From positions 124,001-188,000 of the forward strand of contig NZ_BCVC01000003.1 of NCBI RefSeq assembly GCF_001591545.1: a DNA stretch of 64,000 bases, in the 5' to 3' direction. The notes below the pieces were generated by a model. That model saw only the letters and a program-made list of their open reading frames with translations, was not told where the DNA came from and ran no database searches. The translations under genes and the position numbers were made by a program. Of the stretch, positions 49,050 through 57,592 are shown in pieces. Source of the DNA: Lederbergia lenta NBRC 16444 (GTDB lineage: Bacteria > Bacillota > Bacilli > Bacillales > Bacillaceae_C). Each line of letters begins with the position of its first letter. Within the stretch, counting starts at the first letter, position 1.

Positions 49050-50157
49050 AATAATGCGCAGTTTTCGTTCAAAGATGGTGTTGTTATTTGGTTTAAGCAT
49101 GTTTCTATCTGGCATCATAACGTATCTAATCTTTAAAGGACTGCAATGGTATTATCAGAAATCGGTTGATTATGGGGATCTGTTGGCTCAACTACGTATA
49201 TTCATTCGTAATATTGGCGATATTAACTTTTTTTTGTTGCTATTTATCCCACTTTCAATTCTGTTTTTTTATTTGCTAACCAAGCCCTATTCTACCTATT
49301 TCAAGGAAATTTCAAATGGAATTCATTACCTTGCCCGCGGTGACTTTAAACACAAGGTATATATCCAATCAAATGATGAATTTAGGGATATTGCGCAAGA
49401 CATTAATTTGGCAAGCGAGAAATTGAAAGAAGCGATTCAACGGGGAGATTTTTCGGAAAGCAGTAAGAATCAATTAGTCGTAAATTTAGCTCATGATTTG
49501 CGGACTCCACTTACCTCTGTTTTAGGGTATTTAAATTTGATCCTAAAGGATGAGGGCTTGACTAAAGAACAAGTAAGCCACTTTTTAACGATCGCCTATA
49601 CTAAATCTCAACGTTTAGAAAAGTTAATTGATGAATTATTCGAAATAACCAAAATGAACTATGGAATGCTACCAGTTGAAAAAAAGAGATTAAATTTAAC
49701 TAACCTACTTAATCAATTAAAGGAAGAATTGTATCCTATATTAAAAGAAAATCATTTGATTGCACGGATGAATAGTACGCCCCACCTACCCATTTATGGT
49801 GATGGAGATTTGATAGCACGTGTGTTTGAAAATCTTATGATTAACGCGATTCGTTATGGATACGAAGGTCAGTATGTTGATATTAACGGTTTTATCGATT
49901 CAGATGAAGTGGTAGTTCAAGTTGTGAATTATGGAGATAGCATTCCTACAGATGAAATCCCTCATCTCTTTAATGTGTTCTATACTGGAGACAAAGCACG
50001 AACTTCTCAAGAAGGTGCCACAGGTCTCGGCTTGTTCATTGCAAAGAATATTGTCGAGCAGCATAATGGAACCATTTCTGCTGACAGTAATCTAATACGT
50101 ACGATATTTGAAATCCGTTTACCGCATGAAAATGTACCAAATGATGAGCAAGATTAA
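49042..50157 (+). CDS. vanS: Sensor histidine kinase, VanS-like
   Basis: 371 residues. Two membrane segments (~12-32, ~56-78) with a short outer loop, HAMP (~80-132), phospho-His in VVNLAHDLRTPLTSVLGYLN, ATP-binding boxes FENLMINAIRYG and GLGLFIAKNIVEQH. Partner of the VanR-like regulator. The short sensor loop fits VanS or LiaS-like kinases that sense the membrane or cell-wall state. Confidence 0.87.
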   Translation: MVKIMRSFRSKMVLLFGLSMFLSGIITYLIFKGLQWYYQKSVDYGDLLAQLRIFIRNIGDINFFLLLFIPLSILFFYLLTKPYSTYFKEISNGIHYLARGDFKHKVYIQSNDEFRDIAQDINLASEKLKEAIQRGDFSESSKNQLVVNLAHDLRTPLTSVLGYLNLILKDEGLTKEQVSHFLTIAYTKSQRLEKLIDELFEITKMNYGMLPVEKKRLNLTNLLNQLKEELYPILKENHLIARMNSTPHLPIYGDGDLIARVFENLMINAIRYGYEGQYVDINGFIDSDEVVVQVVNYGDSIPTDEIPHLFNVFYTGDKARTSQEGATGLGLFIAKNIVEQHNGTISADSNLIRTIFEIRLPHENVPNDEQD

Positions 50158-50168
50158 AATTCCAGTGA

Positions 50169-50230
50169 ATTTAAGAAAAATTTAAGGTTTACCCTACTCT
50201 TTTTTTAAGAAGTTTTTCCTATCCTATAAT
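50169..50230 (+). promoter_or_regulatory. Promoter of vanY with direct-repeat regulator sites
   Basis: atttaag at 50169-50175 and 50180-50186 are spaced 11 bases, with a third tttaag at 50204-50209. TATAAT lies at 50225-50230 and the -35 region (~50202) is poor. This fits an activator-dependent promoter bound by an OmpR-family dimer on direct repeats. Confidence 0.6.
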
Positions 50231-50255
50231 TAGTAGACAAAGGAGGAAACAGTAA

Positions 50256-51131
50256 ATGAAGAAGTGGGGATTTTTTTTGTTTTTGATAGCGTGTTTGTGT
50301 CTTGCATTTGTTTATATAACACTGATTTCTCAAGACAAAGTAGAGATTCAACAAATTGATCCAGAAAAAGACGCATTAGATTATCAAGGTCATTCCGAGA
50401 GGATCCAACAGGAAGAAATTACAAAAGAACAAATCTATCAAGGAAATCTGCTTTTGGTCAACAATGAATATCCAGTTCATGAAGAGAGTATTAAATCGGA
50501 CGTTGTTAATTTATCTATACACAATGAATTGACAGAGGGATATGTGTTGTTAGGTAGTGAAATTTATCTGTCAAAGGAGATTGCACATATATTCTCGGAG
50601 ATGATTACTGACGCAAGAAAAGATGGACTTCATTCTTTTGCCACCACAAGCGGATTTCGCAGTTTTGAGGAACAAAATATACTCTATCAAGAAATGGGTT
50701 CTCTTCGTGCTTTACCGCCAGGTTATAGTGAACACAATTTTGGTTTAGCACTTGATGTAGGATCTACTCAAATGAAAATGGAAGATGCACCCGAAGGAAA
50801 GTGGATAGGAAAAAACGCTTGGAAATACGGCTTTATTTTACGTTATCCAAAAGATAAAACTGATATTACAGGAATACAATATGAACCTTGGCATATTCGC
50901 TATGTAGGTCTGCCACACAGTGCAATTATGTATGAAAAAAATCTTGTTTTGGAAGAATACTTGGATTACCTAAAAGAAGAACAGGACATTTCTGTTAATG
51001 TCAATGGAGAAAAATATACTGTTTCGTATTATCCCGTATCTCAAGGATTGAAAATAAAAGTACCAGTGAATCACCATTATGAGATTTCAGGCAACAATAT
51101 GGATGGAGTAATTGTGACCGTGTATGAATGA
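50256..51131 (+). CDS. vanY: D-Ala-D-Ala carboxypeptidase, VanY-like (M15B)
   Basis: 291 residues. N-terminal membrane anchor (~4-24). The zinc site of M15B is intact: SEHNFGLALD (His and Asp) and EPWHIRYVG (His); the substrate Arg is in TTSGFRSFEEQN. Removes the terminal D-Ala from peptidoglycan precursors, which lowers binding of vancomycin-type drugs. A C-terminal ~50-residue beta extension (VNVNGEKYTVSYYPV ... VIVTVYE) is added. Located 98 bases after vanS behind a probable VanR-dependent promoter. No vanHAX genes are present. Confidence 0.9.
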   Translation: MKKWGFFLFLIACLCLAFVYITLISQDKVEIQQIDPEKDALDYQGHSERIQQEEITKEQIYQGNLLLVNNEYPVHEESIKSDVVNLSIHNELTEGYVLLGSEIYLSKEIAHIFSEMITDARKDGLHSFATTSGFRSFEEQNILYQEMGSLRALPPGYSEHNFGLALDVGSTQMKMEDAPEGKWIGKNAWKYGFILRYPKDKTDITGIQYEPWHIRYVGLPHSAIMYEKNLVLEEYLDYLKEEQDISVNVNGEKYTVSYYPVSQGLKIKVPVNHHYEISGNNMDGVIVTVYE

Positions 51132-51192
51132 TAAGGGATGAAACTTTACTAAGAAATTACTTAGTAAGCATAACTTTGACATTGCAAAAGGG

Positions 51193-51220
51193 CACTACAA
51201 TCAATTTAATAGTGCTTTTA
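51193..51220 (+). terminator. Terminator after vanY
   Basis: gcacta and tagtgc pair around a 14-base loop, followed by tttt. Confidence 0.6.
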
Positions 51221-51561
51221 ATCGGGGCGATTAGGCCGCGTGTAACAGCCACTTGAGGAGTTACGTGGAAGAGTAACTCGCCGAAAGAAATAACTGGAAC
51301 CCCACTAGTAGTCAGATGGCTAAAATTGCATTTCCTAATACCAACTCACCAATACTTTATAAAGGGTTGAATGAATGGTTAGAGAATGGACAGGGATTTG
51401 GGGGCATTTTGGAAATGGTTTCGTCCCAAGGGATCACACCCAGGGCTTTCAGATGAGTCCGATTTGACATTTAGACTAAATCTTGTACAAATATCTACAC
51501 TTTGAAGTTTTAAGAAGATATGACCTTAATTATTATTAAGACTTTTTAACTAAAGTGGACT
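51221..51561. other. Intergenic region, origin unclear
   Basis: Somewhat GC-rich start (ggccgcgtgtaacagccact ... agttacgtgg ... agtaactcgcc) that looks like part of a structured or mobile element. A 46-codon frame at 51316-51456 has no ribosome-binding site and no family match. Confidence 0.3.
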
Positions 51562-51596
51562 GGGGTAGGAATAATAAAATTCCTACCCCTTTTTAC
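51562..51596 (+). terminator. Strong terminator-like hairpin
   Basis: ggggtagga / tcctacccc with ataataaaat in the loop, then ttttt. No intact plus-strand gene directly precedes it. Confidence 0.75.
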
Positions 51597-51699
51597 TTTG
51601 AAATTGTACATAATTATAAGTCCTAATTTAGGTTTATGTACAATCTAATATTTAAGTGCATTAATAGAATTAGTGGAATACCTGTGGGTCATACATTTA

Positions 51700-52270
51700 G
51701 GGGAAATTTATTATTTTATGTACATTGATGTTTATAGAGATACCTGTAATCGTTGAGGTTGTCCCGATGGGTGATGAGATAGATCAATCCATGTGATTCC
51801 ATGGTGCAGGTATGCACACAGATGGCTCTCCTCTGATACGATTTTCGGTGTTTTCCGAACACCTCCTATATCGCACAGTCTAACTATCGGCTGCTTCATT
51901 GCCAACGTATAATTTTCCTGTTCATGTTCTCTCCTTTCGTTCAGTCCTTCCTTTCCATTAATGGCTCAGCTATCTATTGCTAGATAGGTTCCTTTATAGG
52001 ACATCCATCAGACCTCCCGGGGCAAGTTCATCTAATTTCCCCTCATCTATCTACCCCATTTATCCTGTTCCTTCCCGAGATATTTGGGGCTTTGTATTGC
52101 AAACTCATCCAGAAACCAGTACCTCGAATGTGGTTCGTGTACCTCAGACCGAGCCTCCGACTTCCTTCAAATTCTACGTCACCATGGACACCCTTGTCTT
52201 CAGCTAATGGTTCACATATCCCAACGTCCATAACGAACTTCCGTCAAGTTGATGAACATGTCCTGCGCAC
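51700..52270 (-). mobile_element. Group II intron, 5' part (truncated)
   Basis: The minus strand starts GTGCGCAGGACATG at 52270, the conserved group II 5' end. It continues with gacggaagttcgttatggac, gtgaaccattagctgaagac, aagggtgtccatggtgacgt and gaatttgaaggaagtcggag, which are typical of domain I of bacterial introns. Further down are ggaggtgttcggaaaacacc and gaaaggagagaacatgaaca. No reverse-transcriptase frame and no domain V hairpin are found, so most of the 3' half is lost. Recognition is from memory of such introns. Confidence 0.55.
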
Positions 52271-52354
52271 AAAAAGGCACACCTTACATAAAGTTAGGTA
52301 CGACAAAATAAAAATGTGTATATTCTCCCGCACCACTTTTATTTTTCACACCCC

Positions 52355-53578
52355 CTACTCCACCTCAGTCAACCTCTTCACTACTTCATACAAAACAGAC
52401 ACGGCATTTGCTATATCACTAGAATCTGACCACTCTTCCGGACAATGACTCAAGCCACTCTTACTAGGAACAAATAGCATCGCTACGTCCGTAAAATCGG
52501 CAAAGACCATAGCATCGTGTCCTGCACCACTGTGAATGGGACTGTATTCAATTTTTAACTCATCGCATTTCTCCTTCATTAAGGACATAATCTCTTGATT
52601 CATTGCTTTTGGAGGAACATATAAAGATTGTTCTACGGCTGTTTGCAAACCATGACCATTATATGACTCTATCAATTCTTCTACCTTTTGGATGACATTC
52701 AATACATCTTCTTCTTTACTTGATCGAATATCAATGGAGAACTCTGTTTTTTCTGGGATCACGTTTGCTCCGTTTGGAAATACATGAAGGCGCCCAGTCG
52801 TTATCACTGTCCCTTCACCAATTGCAAGTTCTGGCAACTGAGCAATAATCTTGGCCGTTGTGACTAATGCATCATGTCTGCGATCCATTGGAGTTGTTCC
52901 TGCATGTCCCGCTTGACCTGTTACTGTTACCTCTAATTGAGTTAATCCTACGATTGACTCTACTACGCCAAGTGGAATATTTTTATCCTCAAGAATCGGC
53001 CCTTGCTCAATATGTAATTCAAGGAATGCCTTTATTGTTTCGGGATCTCTTTTTTTCGGAAGGGTACTATCAAGCCCAATGCTTGCCATCGCTTCTTCTG
53101 TTGAGATTCCATCTTTATCTTTTATTTGCTTAAATTCATCCTCGCTAAGTAACCCAACAATTCCCCTTGAGCCCATTAACCCTGCTCCGAATCTACCTCC
53201 CTCTTCTTCGACCATAGCAATGACTTCTAGAGGATACTTAGGTTTAATGTGATTTTTTGAAAAGAGAGCAGCTACTTCAAGACCTGCTACTACTCCGGCA
53301 GGACCATCATAGTTACCTCCATTTGGGACAGAGTCAAAGTGAGAACCTATTAGAACACTCGGCGCATCTTTTAAAGTTCCCTCAAGTTTACCAAATATAT
53401 TTCCAATCCCATCTTCTCTTACCTGTAATCCATACTCCTTCATCTTTTCTTTTATATAATCCCTTGCCTGTAAATCCTCTTTACTATAAGTAAAACGAGT
53501 CGTGCCCCTTCCTGGTGTGGAAGTAAACTTACTCAATGTATCTATATGTCTTTCAATTCGCTCTTGCACATCTCTCAT
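52355..53578 (-). CDS. M20-family hydantoinase/carbamoylase (N-carbamoyl-L-amino-acid hydrolase type)
   Basis: 407 residues. Dinuclear-metal amidohydrolase of the AmaB/AllC group. Ligands are visible: His-x-Asp in GSHFDSVPNGGNYDGPAGVV, Glu pair in AMVEEEGGRFGAGLMGSR, His in LELHIEQGPILE, and a late His in SGAGHDAMV. Dimerisation insert contains VTGQAGHAGTTPMDRRHDAL. Removes carbamoyl or ureido groups from amino acids or allantoate. ATG 53578 follows AAAGGAG; a longer frame to 53620 has none. Monocistronic. The natural substrate cannot be told. Confidence 0.88.
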   Translation of the reverse strand: MRDVQERIERHIDTLSKFTSTPGRGTTRFTYSKEDLQARDYIKEKMKEYGLQVREDGIGNIFGKLEGTLKDAPSVLIGSHFDSVPNGGNYDGPAGVVAGLEVAALFSKNHIKPKYPLEVIAMVEEEGGRFGAGLMGSRGIVGLLSEDEFKQIKDKDGISTEEAMASIGLDSTLPKKRDPETIKAFLELHIEQGPILEDKNIPLGVVESIVGLTQLEVTVTGQAGHAGTTPMDRRHDALVTTAKIIAQLPELAIGEGTVITTGRLHVFPNGANVIPEKTEFSIDIRSSKEEDVLNVIQKVEELIESYNGHGLQTAVEQSLYVPPKAMNQEIMSLMKEKCDELKIEYSPIHSGAGHDAMVFADFTDVAMLFVPSKSGLSHCPEEWSDSSDIANAVSVLYEVVKRLTEVE

Positions 53579-53998
53579 ATTAAAAATTACTCCTTTCCTA
53601 TAGGCTAACATAAGTGCCAATGAAACCTAGGGTTAAACACTAAAACTTCGTTTCTATACTCCCTAATATTACAAAAAACTACTAATTATAACCAATATAA
53701 TTGTAACATTTATGAAACCTCTAAAGACGGTTTTCTGTATATTAAAATACCCCAATTAACAATCTAAATAATTTCCATATTGTAGTTATGCTATGGAATA
53801 TAGCATATAAGTGGGGGCGAAATTCCAAGGTCGATTGTGGACAATGAATGATTTTCCCACCTTTTTCCATATCAAAAGACAACGATTTATGGCTGGCAGT
53901 CTGAACAACAACTCAACCTTTACAGCAATCACTGAAATCAACCATGTTTAATCTCCGACCAGTCTTATACCACCGTACGTAGCCCAATGGTTTCCCGT
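53579..53998. other. Intergenic region
   Basis: AT-rich; no gene with a start signal recognised. Confidence 0.3.
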
Positions 53999-54100
53999 TT
54001 AATCCTCCAAATCAAAATCCTCCTCACTCCACTGCCTTTGCGAACCTTTTTGATTCAAATATGCTTCAAATTTTGGACCAAACAATGTCTCTGGCCGCAA
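53999..54100 (-). pseudogene. Scrap of a phage replisome-organiser C-terminus
   Basis: The minus strand reads LRPETLFGPKFEAYLNQKGS QRQWSEEDFDLED then stop (53999-54001). LRPETLFG.KFE.YLNQ is the mark of the conserved phage C-terminal domain found in DnaD-like phage replication proteins. A stop codon lies just upstream of it, so only ~34 codons survive. Confidence 0.55.
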
Positions 54101-54156
54101 ATATTATTATTACCCAACTTTCGAAGTTGTAAAATGGAGTAATTAAGCAATATAAC

Positions 54157-54187
54157 AAAAAAAGATTGCCAAATATGATGGCAATCC
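54157..54187. terminator. Hairpin terminator
   Basis: gattgcc / ggcaatc with a 9-base loop; seven A precede it, so it ends minus-strand transcription from the direction of the LysR gene. Confidence 0.65.
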
Positions 54188-54374
54188 TTTCATCGTATTT
54201 ATATAAATTCTTCTACTTCCCCCTTCGACTACTCAAACAATAGTAGGGCTAGATTCTTTTTTAAAAAAAGAGCAATCTACTTTACAGCTTGCCCATCCGT
54301 CCTTTCAAAAACCATGCTATCATAATAAAATAACCTATTCGCAACAACAATTTAATCACAAGCAGGTGTACATA

Positions 54375-55265
54375 TTGGATATCAAGCATTTACAATATTT
54401 TATTGAAGTAGCAAATTTTAATAGTTTTTCCCGAGCGGCAAATCATTTATTTATTACACAGCCAACCATTAGTAAGATGATTAAAAATTTGGAGACGGAG
54501 TTGGGGGTTGCTTTGTTTGATCGGTCTCGAAAGCAATTAGTGCTTACGGATGCGGGGCGGATCATTTTGGAGCAAGCGAAGTTAATTGATAAAGCTTTTA
54601 AGAACTTAGAAGTGGAATTAGACAATCTGACAGGGCTGAAGAAAGGTCATATTCGCATTGGCTTACCGCCCATATTTAATGCGCATTATTTTCTCGAGAT
54701 AGTTGGTAGTTTTCATGAAAAGTATCCCGAGATTACCTTTCAACTAGTGGAGGATGGCTCCAAGAAAATTGAAGAAGATGTAAGAAATAATCTTCTTGAT
54801 GTTGGTGTCGTTGTTCTTCCTACTAAGAATGATATCTTTGATCATTTTTCTTTTATGGAGGAAGATCTAAAACTACTTCTTCATCCATCACACCCGCTAG
54901 CTGAAAATGAAGAAGTTAATTTAGCCGAATTGGCTAATGAATCTTTCATTTTATTTAATAAGGATTTCGCTCTGAACGATCGAATTATTCACTTTTGTAA
55001 TAGTGTCGGCTTTGATCCACACATTATTTCAGAGAGCTCACAACGGTCTTTTATTGAAGAAATGGTGGCAAGCAAACTAGGTGTTTCTCTTTTACCAGGA
55101 AGTGTTTGCAAGCAACTTAATAAAAATGTGAAGTCTGTCAAAGTAGTAAATCCTTCTATTAGCTGGAATCTAGCAATTATTTGGGGAAAGAACCAATACT
55201 TCTCCTATGCCGCAAAAGAATGGTTAACGTTCACGAAAGCTGAGCTTTCACGATGTTATCGATAG
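54375..55265 (+). CDS. LysR-family transcriptional regulator (CynR/CidR-like)
   Basis: 296 residues. HTH: IKHLQYFIEVANFNSFSRAA ... TQPTISKMIKNLETELGVAL. Substrate-binding domain ~90-290. TTG 54375 is preferred since the HTH starts right there and AGGTG is 6-7 bases before. Divergent and distant from the M20 hydrolase gene; target unknown. Followed by a hairpin (aaaaacggttc...gaaaaccgtttttt) at about 55298-55330. Confidence 0.85.
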   Translation: MDIKHLQYFIEVANFNSFSRAANHLFITQPTISKMIKNLETELGVALFDRSRKQLVLTDAGRIILEQAKLIDKAFKNLEVELDNLTGLKKGHIRIGLPPIFNAHYFLEIVGSFHEKYPEITFQLVEDGSKKIEEDVRNNLLDVGVVVLPTKNDIFDHFSFMEEDLKLLLHPSHPLAENEEVNLAELANESFILFNKDFALNDRIIHFCNSVGFDPHIISESSQRSFIEEMVASKLGVSLLPGSVCKQLNKNVKSVKVVNPSISWNLAIIWGKNQYFSYAAKEWLTFTKAELSRCYR

Positions 55266-55297
55266 AATGCATGAATCTAAAATATACATTGTTTTAA

Positions 55298-55331
55298 GGA
55301 AAAACGGTTCTTCATTGAAAACCGTTTTTTC
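55298..55331 (+). terminator. Terminator of the LysR gene
   Basis: aaaaacggtt / aaccgttttt around a short loop, then tttcg. Confidence 0.75.
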
Positions 55332-55520
55332 GCATTTCCTTAATAATATATACATCGCATATATGAATGCACTTACATAGACAAAAGCTATACTGTGGAT
55401 AAAAAAGAACCATTTTACTATGCTAACCATGCAGCGTACACTTGTTTCAAGGGAAAAATACCATTTATTATTACTATGGATTCATTATTTATAGGAATCC
55501 CAGTTACGAAAGGAAGCACA

Positions 55521-56042
55521 ATGATGGAAGCAATAAAAGCGAAAGAAAGCCGCATTGTTAATACAGCTCAAGTATTATCATGCGATTTAAATAATTACGA
55601 TACATTGTTTGGCGGAGTGTTAATGAAGAAGCTTGATGATGCTGCTACTTTATCTGCACGTAGACATTCTAGAGTGAAAGAATGTGTTACTGCATCTACA
55701 GATTCAATCGATTTCTTATGGCCCATTCAACAAACTGATTCAGTCTGTGTGGAATCGTTTGTCACATATACAGGAAGAACCTCCATGGAAATTTTTTGTA
55801 AAGTGATCGCTGAAGATATAGTGAGCGGCAAACGCCGAGTTGCAGCTACAGCATTTTTGACATTTGTAGCCATAGATGAAAACAAGCGCCCTGTTGAAGT
55901 TCCAGGTGTTATACCGGAAACAGATGAGGAAAAGTTTCTTTATAAAACAGGTAAAGAAAGATCGGAAATGCGTAAATTACGAAGAAAAAAGAGTAAGGAA
56001 TTAGCTGCATATATTTCCTTGGAGAAACCCTGGGATAACTAA
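55521..56042 (+). CDS. Acyl-CoA thioesterase, hotdog fold (YkhA-like)
   Basis: 173 residues. A single hotdog domain (NYDTLFGGVLMKKLDDAATL with the catalytic Asp region; SIDFLWPIQQTDSVCVESFV; GRTSMEIFCKVIAED) and a basic C-terminal helix. Hydrolyses acyl-CoA to free acid and CoA in the cytoplasm, in hexamers for this family. ATG 55521 is set by AAAGGAAG 6 bases upstream; a longer frame starting at 55395 adds unrelated residues. The next gene follows after 18 bases. Confidence 0.85.
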   Translation: MMEAIKAKESRIVNTAQVLSCDLNNYDTLFGGVLMKKLDDAATLSARRHSRVKECVTASTDSIDFLWPIQQTDSVCVESFVTYTGRTSMEIFCKVIAEDIVSGKRRVAATAFLTFVAIDENKRPVEVPGVIPETDEEKFLYKTGKERSEMRKLRRKKSKELAAYISLEKPWDN

Positions 56043-56060
56043 ACAAAGGAGGAAAATGGT

Positions 56061-56432
56061 ATGTTTACTTTATCTAGTATTGATGAACTAAGAGCCACCG
56101 AAGAAGCACTTGAGAAGTTTAAAAGTGATTATCCAATCCTTTATACGAAACTATTAGATGTGGTTAATCTTACACGTGCGTTCCAATTTAAATATCATTA
56201 TATGGGATGTTTAATTATGGATGAAGATCCTGGTCAATATACACCAAAGTTTGTGTATGGCTCCGTTCTTCGTTTATATAAAAAAGAAATACAAAGATTA
56301 AAAGAGGATCAAGACTCCCATGTATTGAAGCAATTATTTTCTGATTTCAAACATACGGGTTACGCAGATATCAGTCTTTTAGTACTTAGTATGACACCTG
56401 AATCATTAGTTGGCGCTTCTATTATTAGATAA
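56061..56432 (+). CDS. Conserved protein of unknown function
   Basis: 123 residues, mostly alpha-helical and cytoplasmic (SSIDELRATEEALEKFKSDY; SVLRLYKKEIQRLKEDQDSH). No family recognised. AAAGGAGG lies 8 bases before the ATG and the gene follows the thioesterase by 18 bases, so it is a real gene in a two-gene operon. Ends at a shared terminator. Confidence 0.7.
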   Translation: MFTLSSIDELRATEEALEKFKSDYPILYTKLLDVVNLTRAFQFKYHYMGCLIMDEDPGQYTPKFVYGSVLRLYKKEIQRLKEDQDSHVLKQLFSDFKHTGYADISLLVLSMTPESLVGASIIR

Positions 56433-56471
56433 ACGTCCTCTTCTTAGTGAAAATTGTATTAGTTATCACTG

Positions 56472-56497
56472 CGCCTCTCCAGATTATTAGAGAGGCG
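56472..56497. terminator. Bidirectional terminator
   Basis: cgcctctc / gagaggcg around a 10-base loop between convergent genes, with ttt on the plus side. Confidence 0.8.
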
Positions 56498-56502
56498 TTT
56501 AT

Positions 56503-57444
56503 TTAAAACAAACTCAACTTATACTTCGCTGACAACAATTCTAATAATTTTATTCCACCGCTACTGTTTCCTTTTTCGTCTAAGGCGGGTCCGAAAATGC
56601 CAATGCCGTATTTCCCTGAAACAGTTCCCATAATCCCACCAGATACACCACTTTTCGCTGGAACCCCAATTTTGATGGCATGCTCTCCTGATGCATTATA
56701 CATTCCGCATGTCACCATAAATGTTTTACATATACGGGCTACATCTACAGGCATGATTTGTTTACCGCTCTGCGGATCTACTCCATCCATCGCAAACACC
56801 ATTCCAATTCTAGACAAATCTAAACAATTCATTTCAATGGCACATTGCTTCGTATATAAATCCATTAATTGTTCCACGTCTTCCTCGATAATATTATGCT
56901 GTTTTATAAAATAGCATAAGGCTCGGTTTAAATAAGCCGTTTCGAATTCAGAACGAGCAACTTCTTCGTTATAAGTAATGGTTGGATCATTAATCATCTC
57001 TCGCACAAAGGATAGAAGTCGCTGAAATCTTTCTTCGACAGAGTTCCCTTTAATCATATGGGTCACAACAAGTGCCCCTGCGTTGATCATCGGATTTAAC
57101 GGTTTGCCAGGAGCTATCGTTTCTAATTTGATAATCGAATTAAATGGGTCTCCCGTAGGCTCCATACCAACACGATCAAACACATAATCCTGTCCCCTAT
57201 CCATCAAAACAAGGGCGAGACTAATCACTTTAGAAATACTTTGGAGTGTTATCTTTTCTTCGATATCTCCCGCTGAAATGCAACGTCCATCAGGATAGTA
57301 AATCGCAATCGACAAATCATTTGGATTTGCCTTTCCAAGTGCAGGAATATAGTCTGCAACCTTACCATTCTTTGTATAAGTCCTCGCCTCTTTAACTAAC
57401 ACTTCCAACTCATCACTTGACTGACATGCCATATTCATCACCAC
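56503..57444 (-). CDS. glsA: Glutaminase
   Basis: 313 residues, the beta-lactamase-like serine glutaminase fold. Catalytic Ser-x-x-Lys in [11 protein letters not shown] (~67-70); other motifs: [39 protein letters not shown]. Hydrolyses glutamine to glutamate and ammonia. Start is GTG 57444 or ATG 57438; no strong ribosome-binding site decides. Monocistronic, with its promoter region near REP-like palindromes. Confidence 0.93.
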   Translation of the reverse strand: MVMNMACQSSDELEVLVKEARTYTKNGKVADYIPALGKANPNDLSIAIYYPDGRCISAGDIEEKITLQSISKVISLALVLMDRGQDYVFDRVGMEPTGDPFNSIIKLETIAPGKPLNPMINAGALVVTHMIKGNSVEERFQRLLSFVREMINDPTITYNEEVARSEFETAYLNRALCYFIKQHNIIEEDVEQLMDLYTKQCAIEMNCLDLSRIGMVFAMDGVDPQSGKQIMPVDVARICKTFMVTCGMYNASGEHAIKIGVPAKSGVSGGIMGTVSGKYGIGIFGPALDEKGNSSGGIKLLELLSAKYKLSLF

Positions 57445-57492
57445 TAGTAGTATGAACGAAAGACATTCCTATTAATCCTATAATTCATTCGA

Positions 57493-57523
57493 AATTGTTT
57501 GGGTGCCAGGCACCCAAACAATT
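57493..57523. repeat. Palindromic repeat, copy 1
   Basis: aattgtttgggtgcc / ggcacccaaacaatt, 15 perfect pairs around one base. Confidence 0.85.
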
Positions 57524-57535
57524 TTGAACATTACC

Positions 57536-57567
57536 AATTGAACCGGTGCCTGGCACCGATACAATTC
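57536..57567. repeat. Palindromic repeat, copy 2 (variant)
   Basis: aattgaaccggtgcc / ggcaccgatacaattc; same core GGTGCCtGGCACC with different arms. Confidence 0.7.
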
Positions 57568-57592
57568 AATTGCTAAAACCCCAAGCGTCACA

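Noticed and set aside
51316-51456. 46-codon frame MAKIAFPNTNSPILYKGLNE...
   Set aside because: No ribosome-binding site and no match to any family I know.
52092-52448. 118-codon plus-strand frame
   Set aside because: It is antisense to the group II intron remnant and the end of the M20 hydrolase gene.
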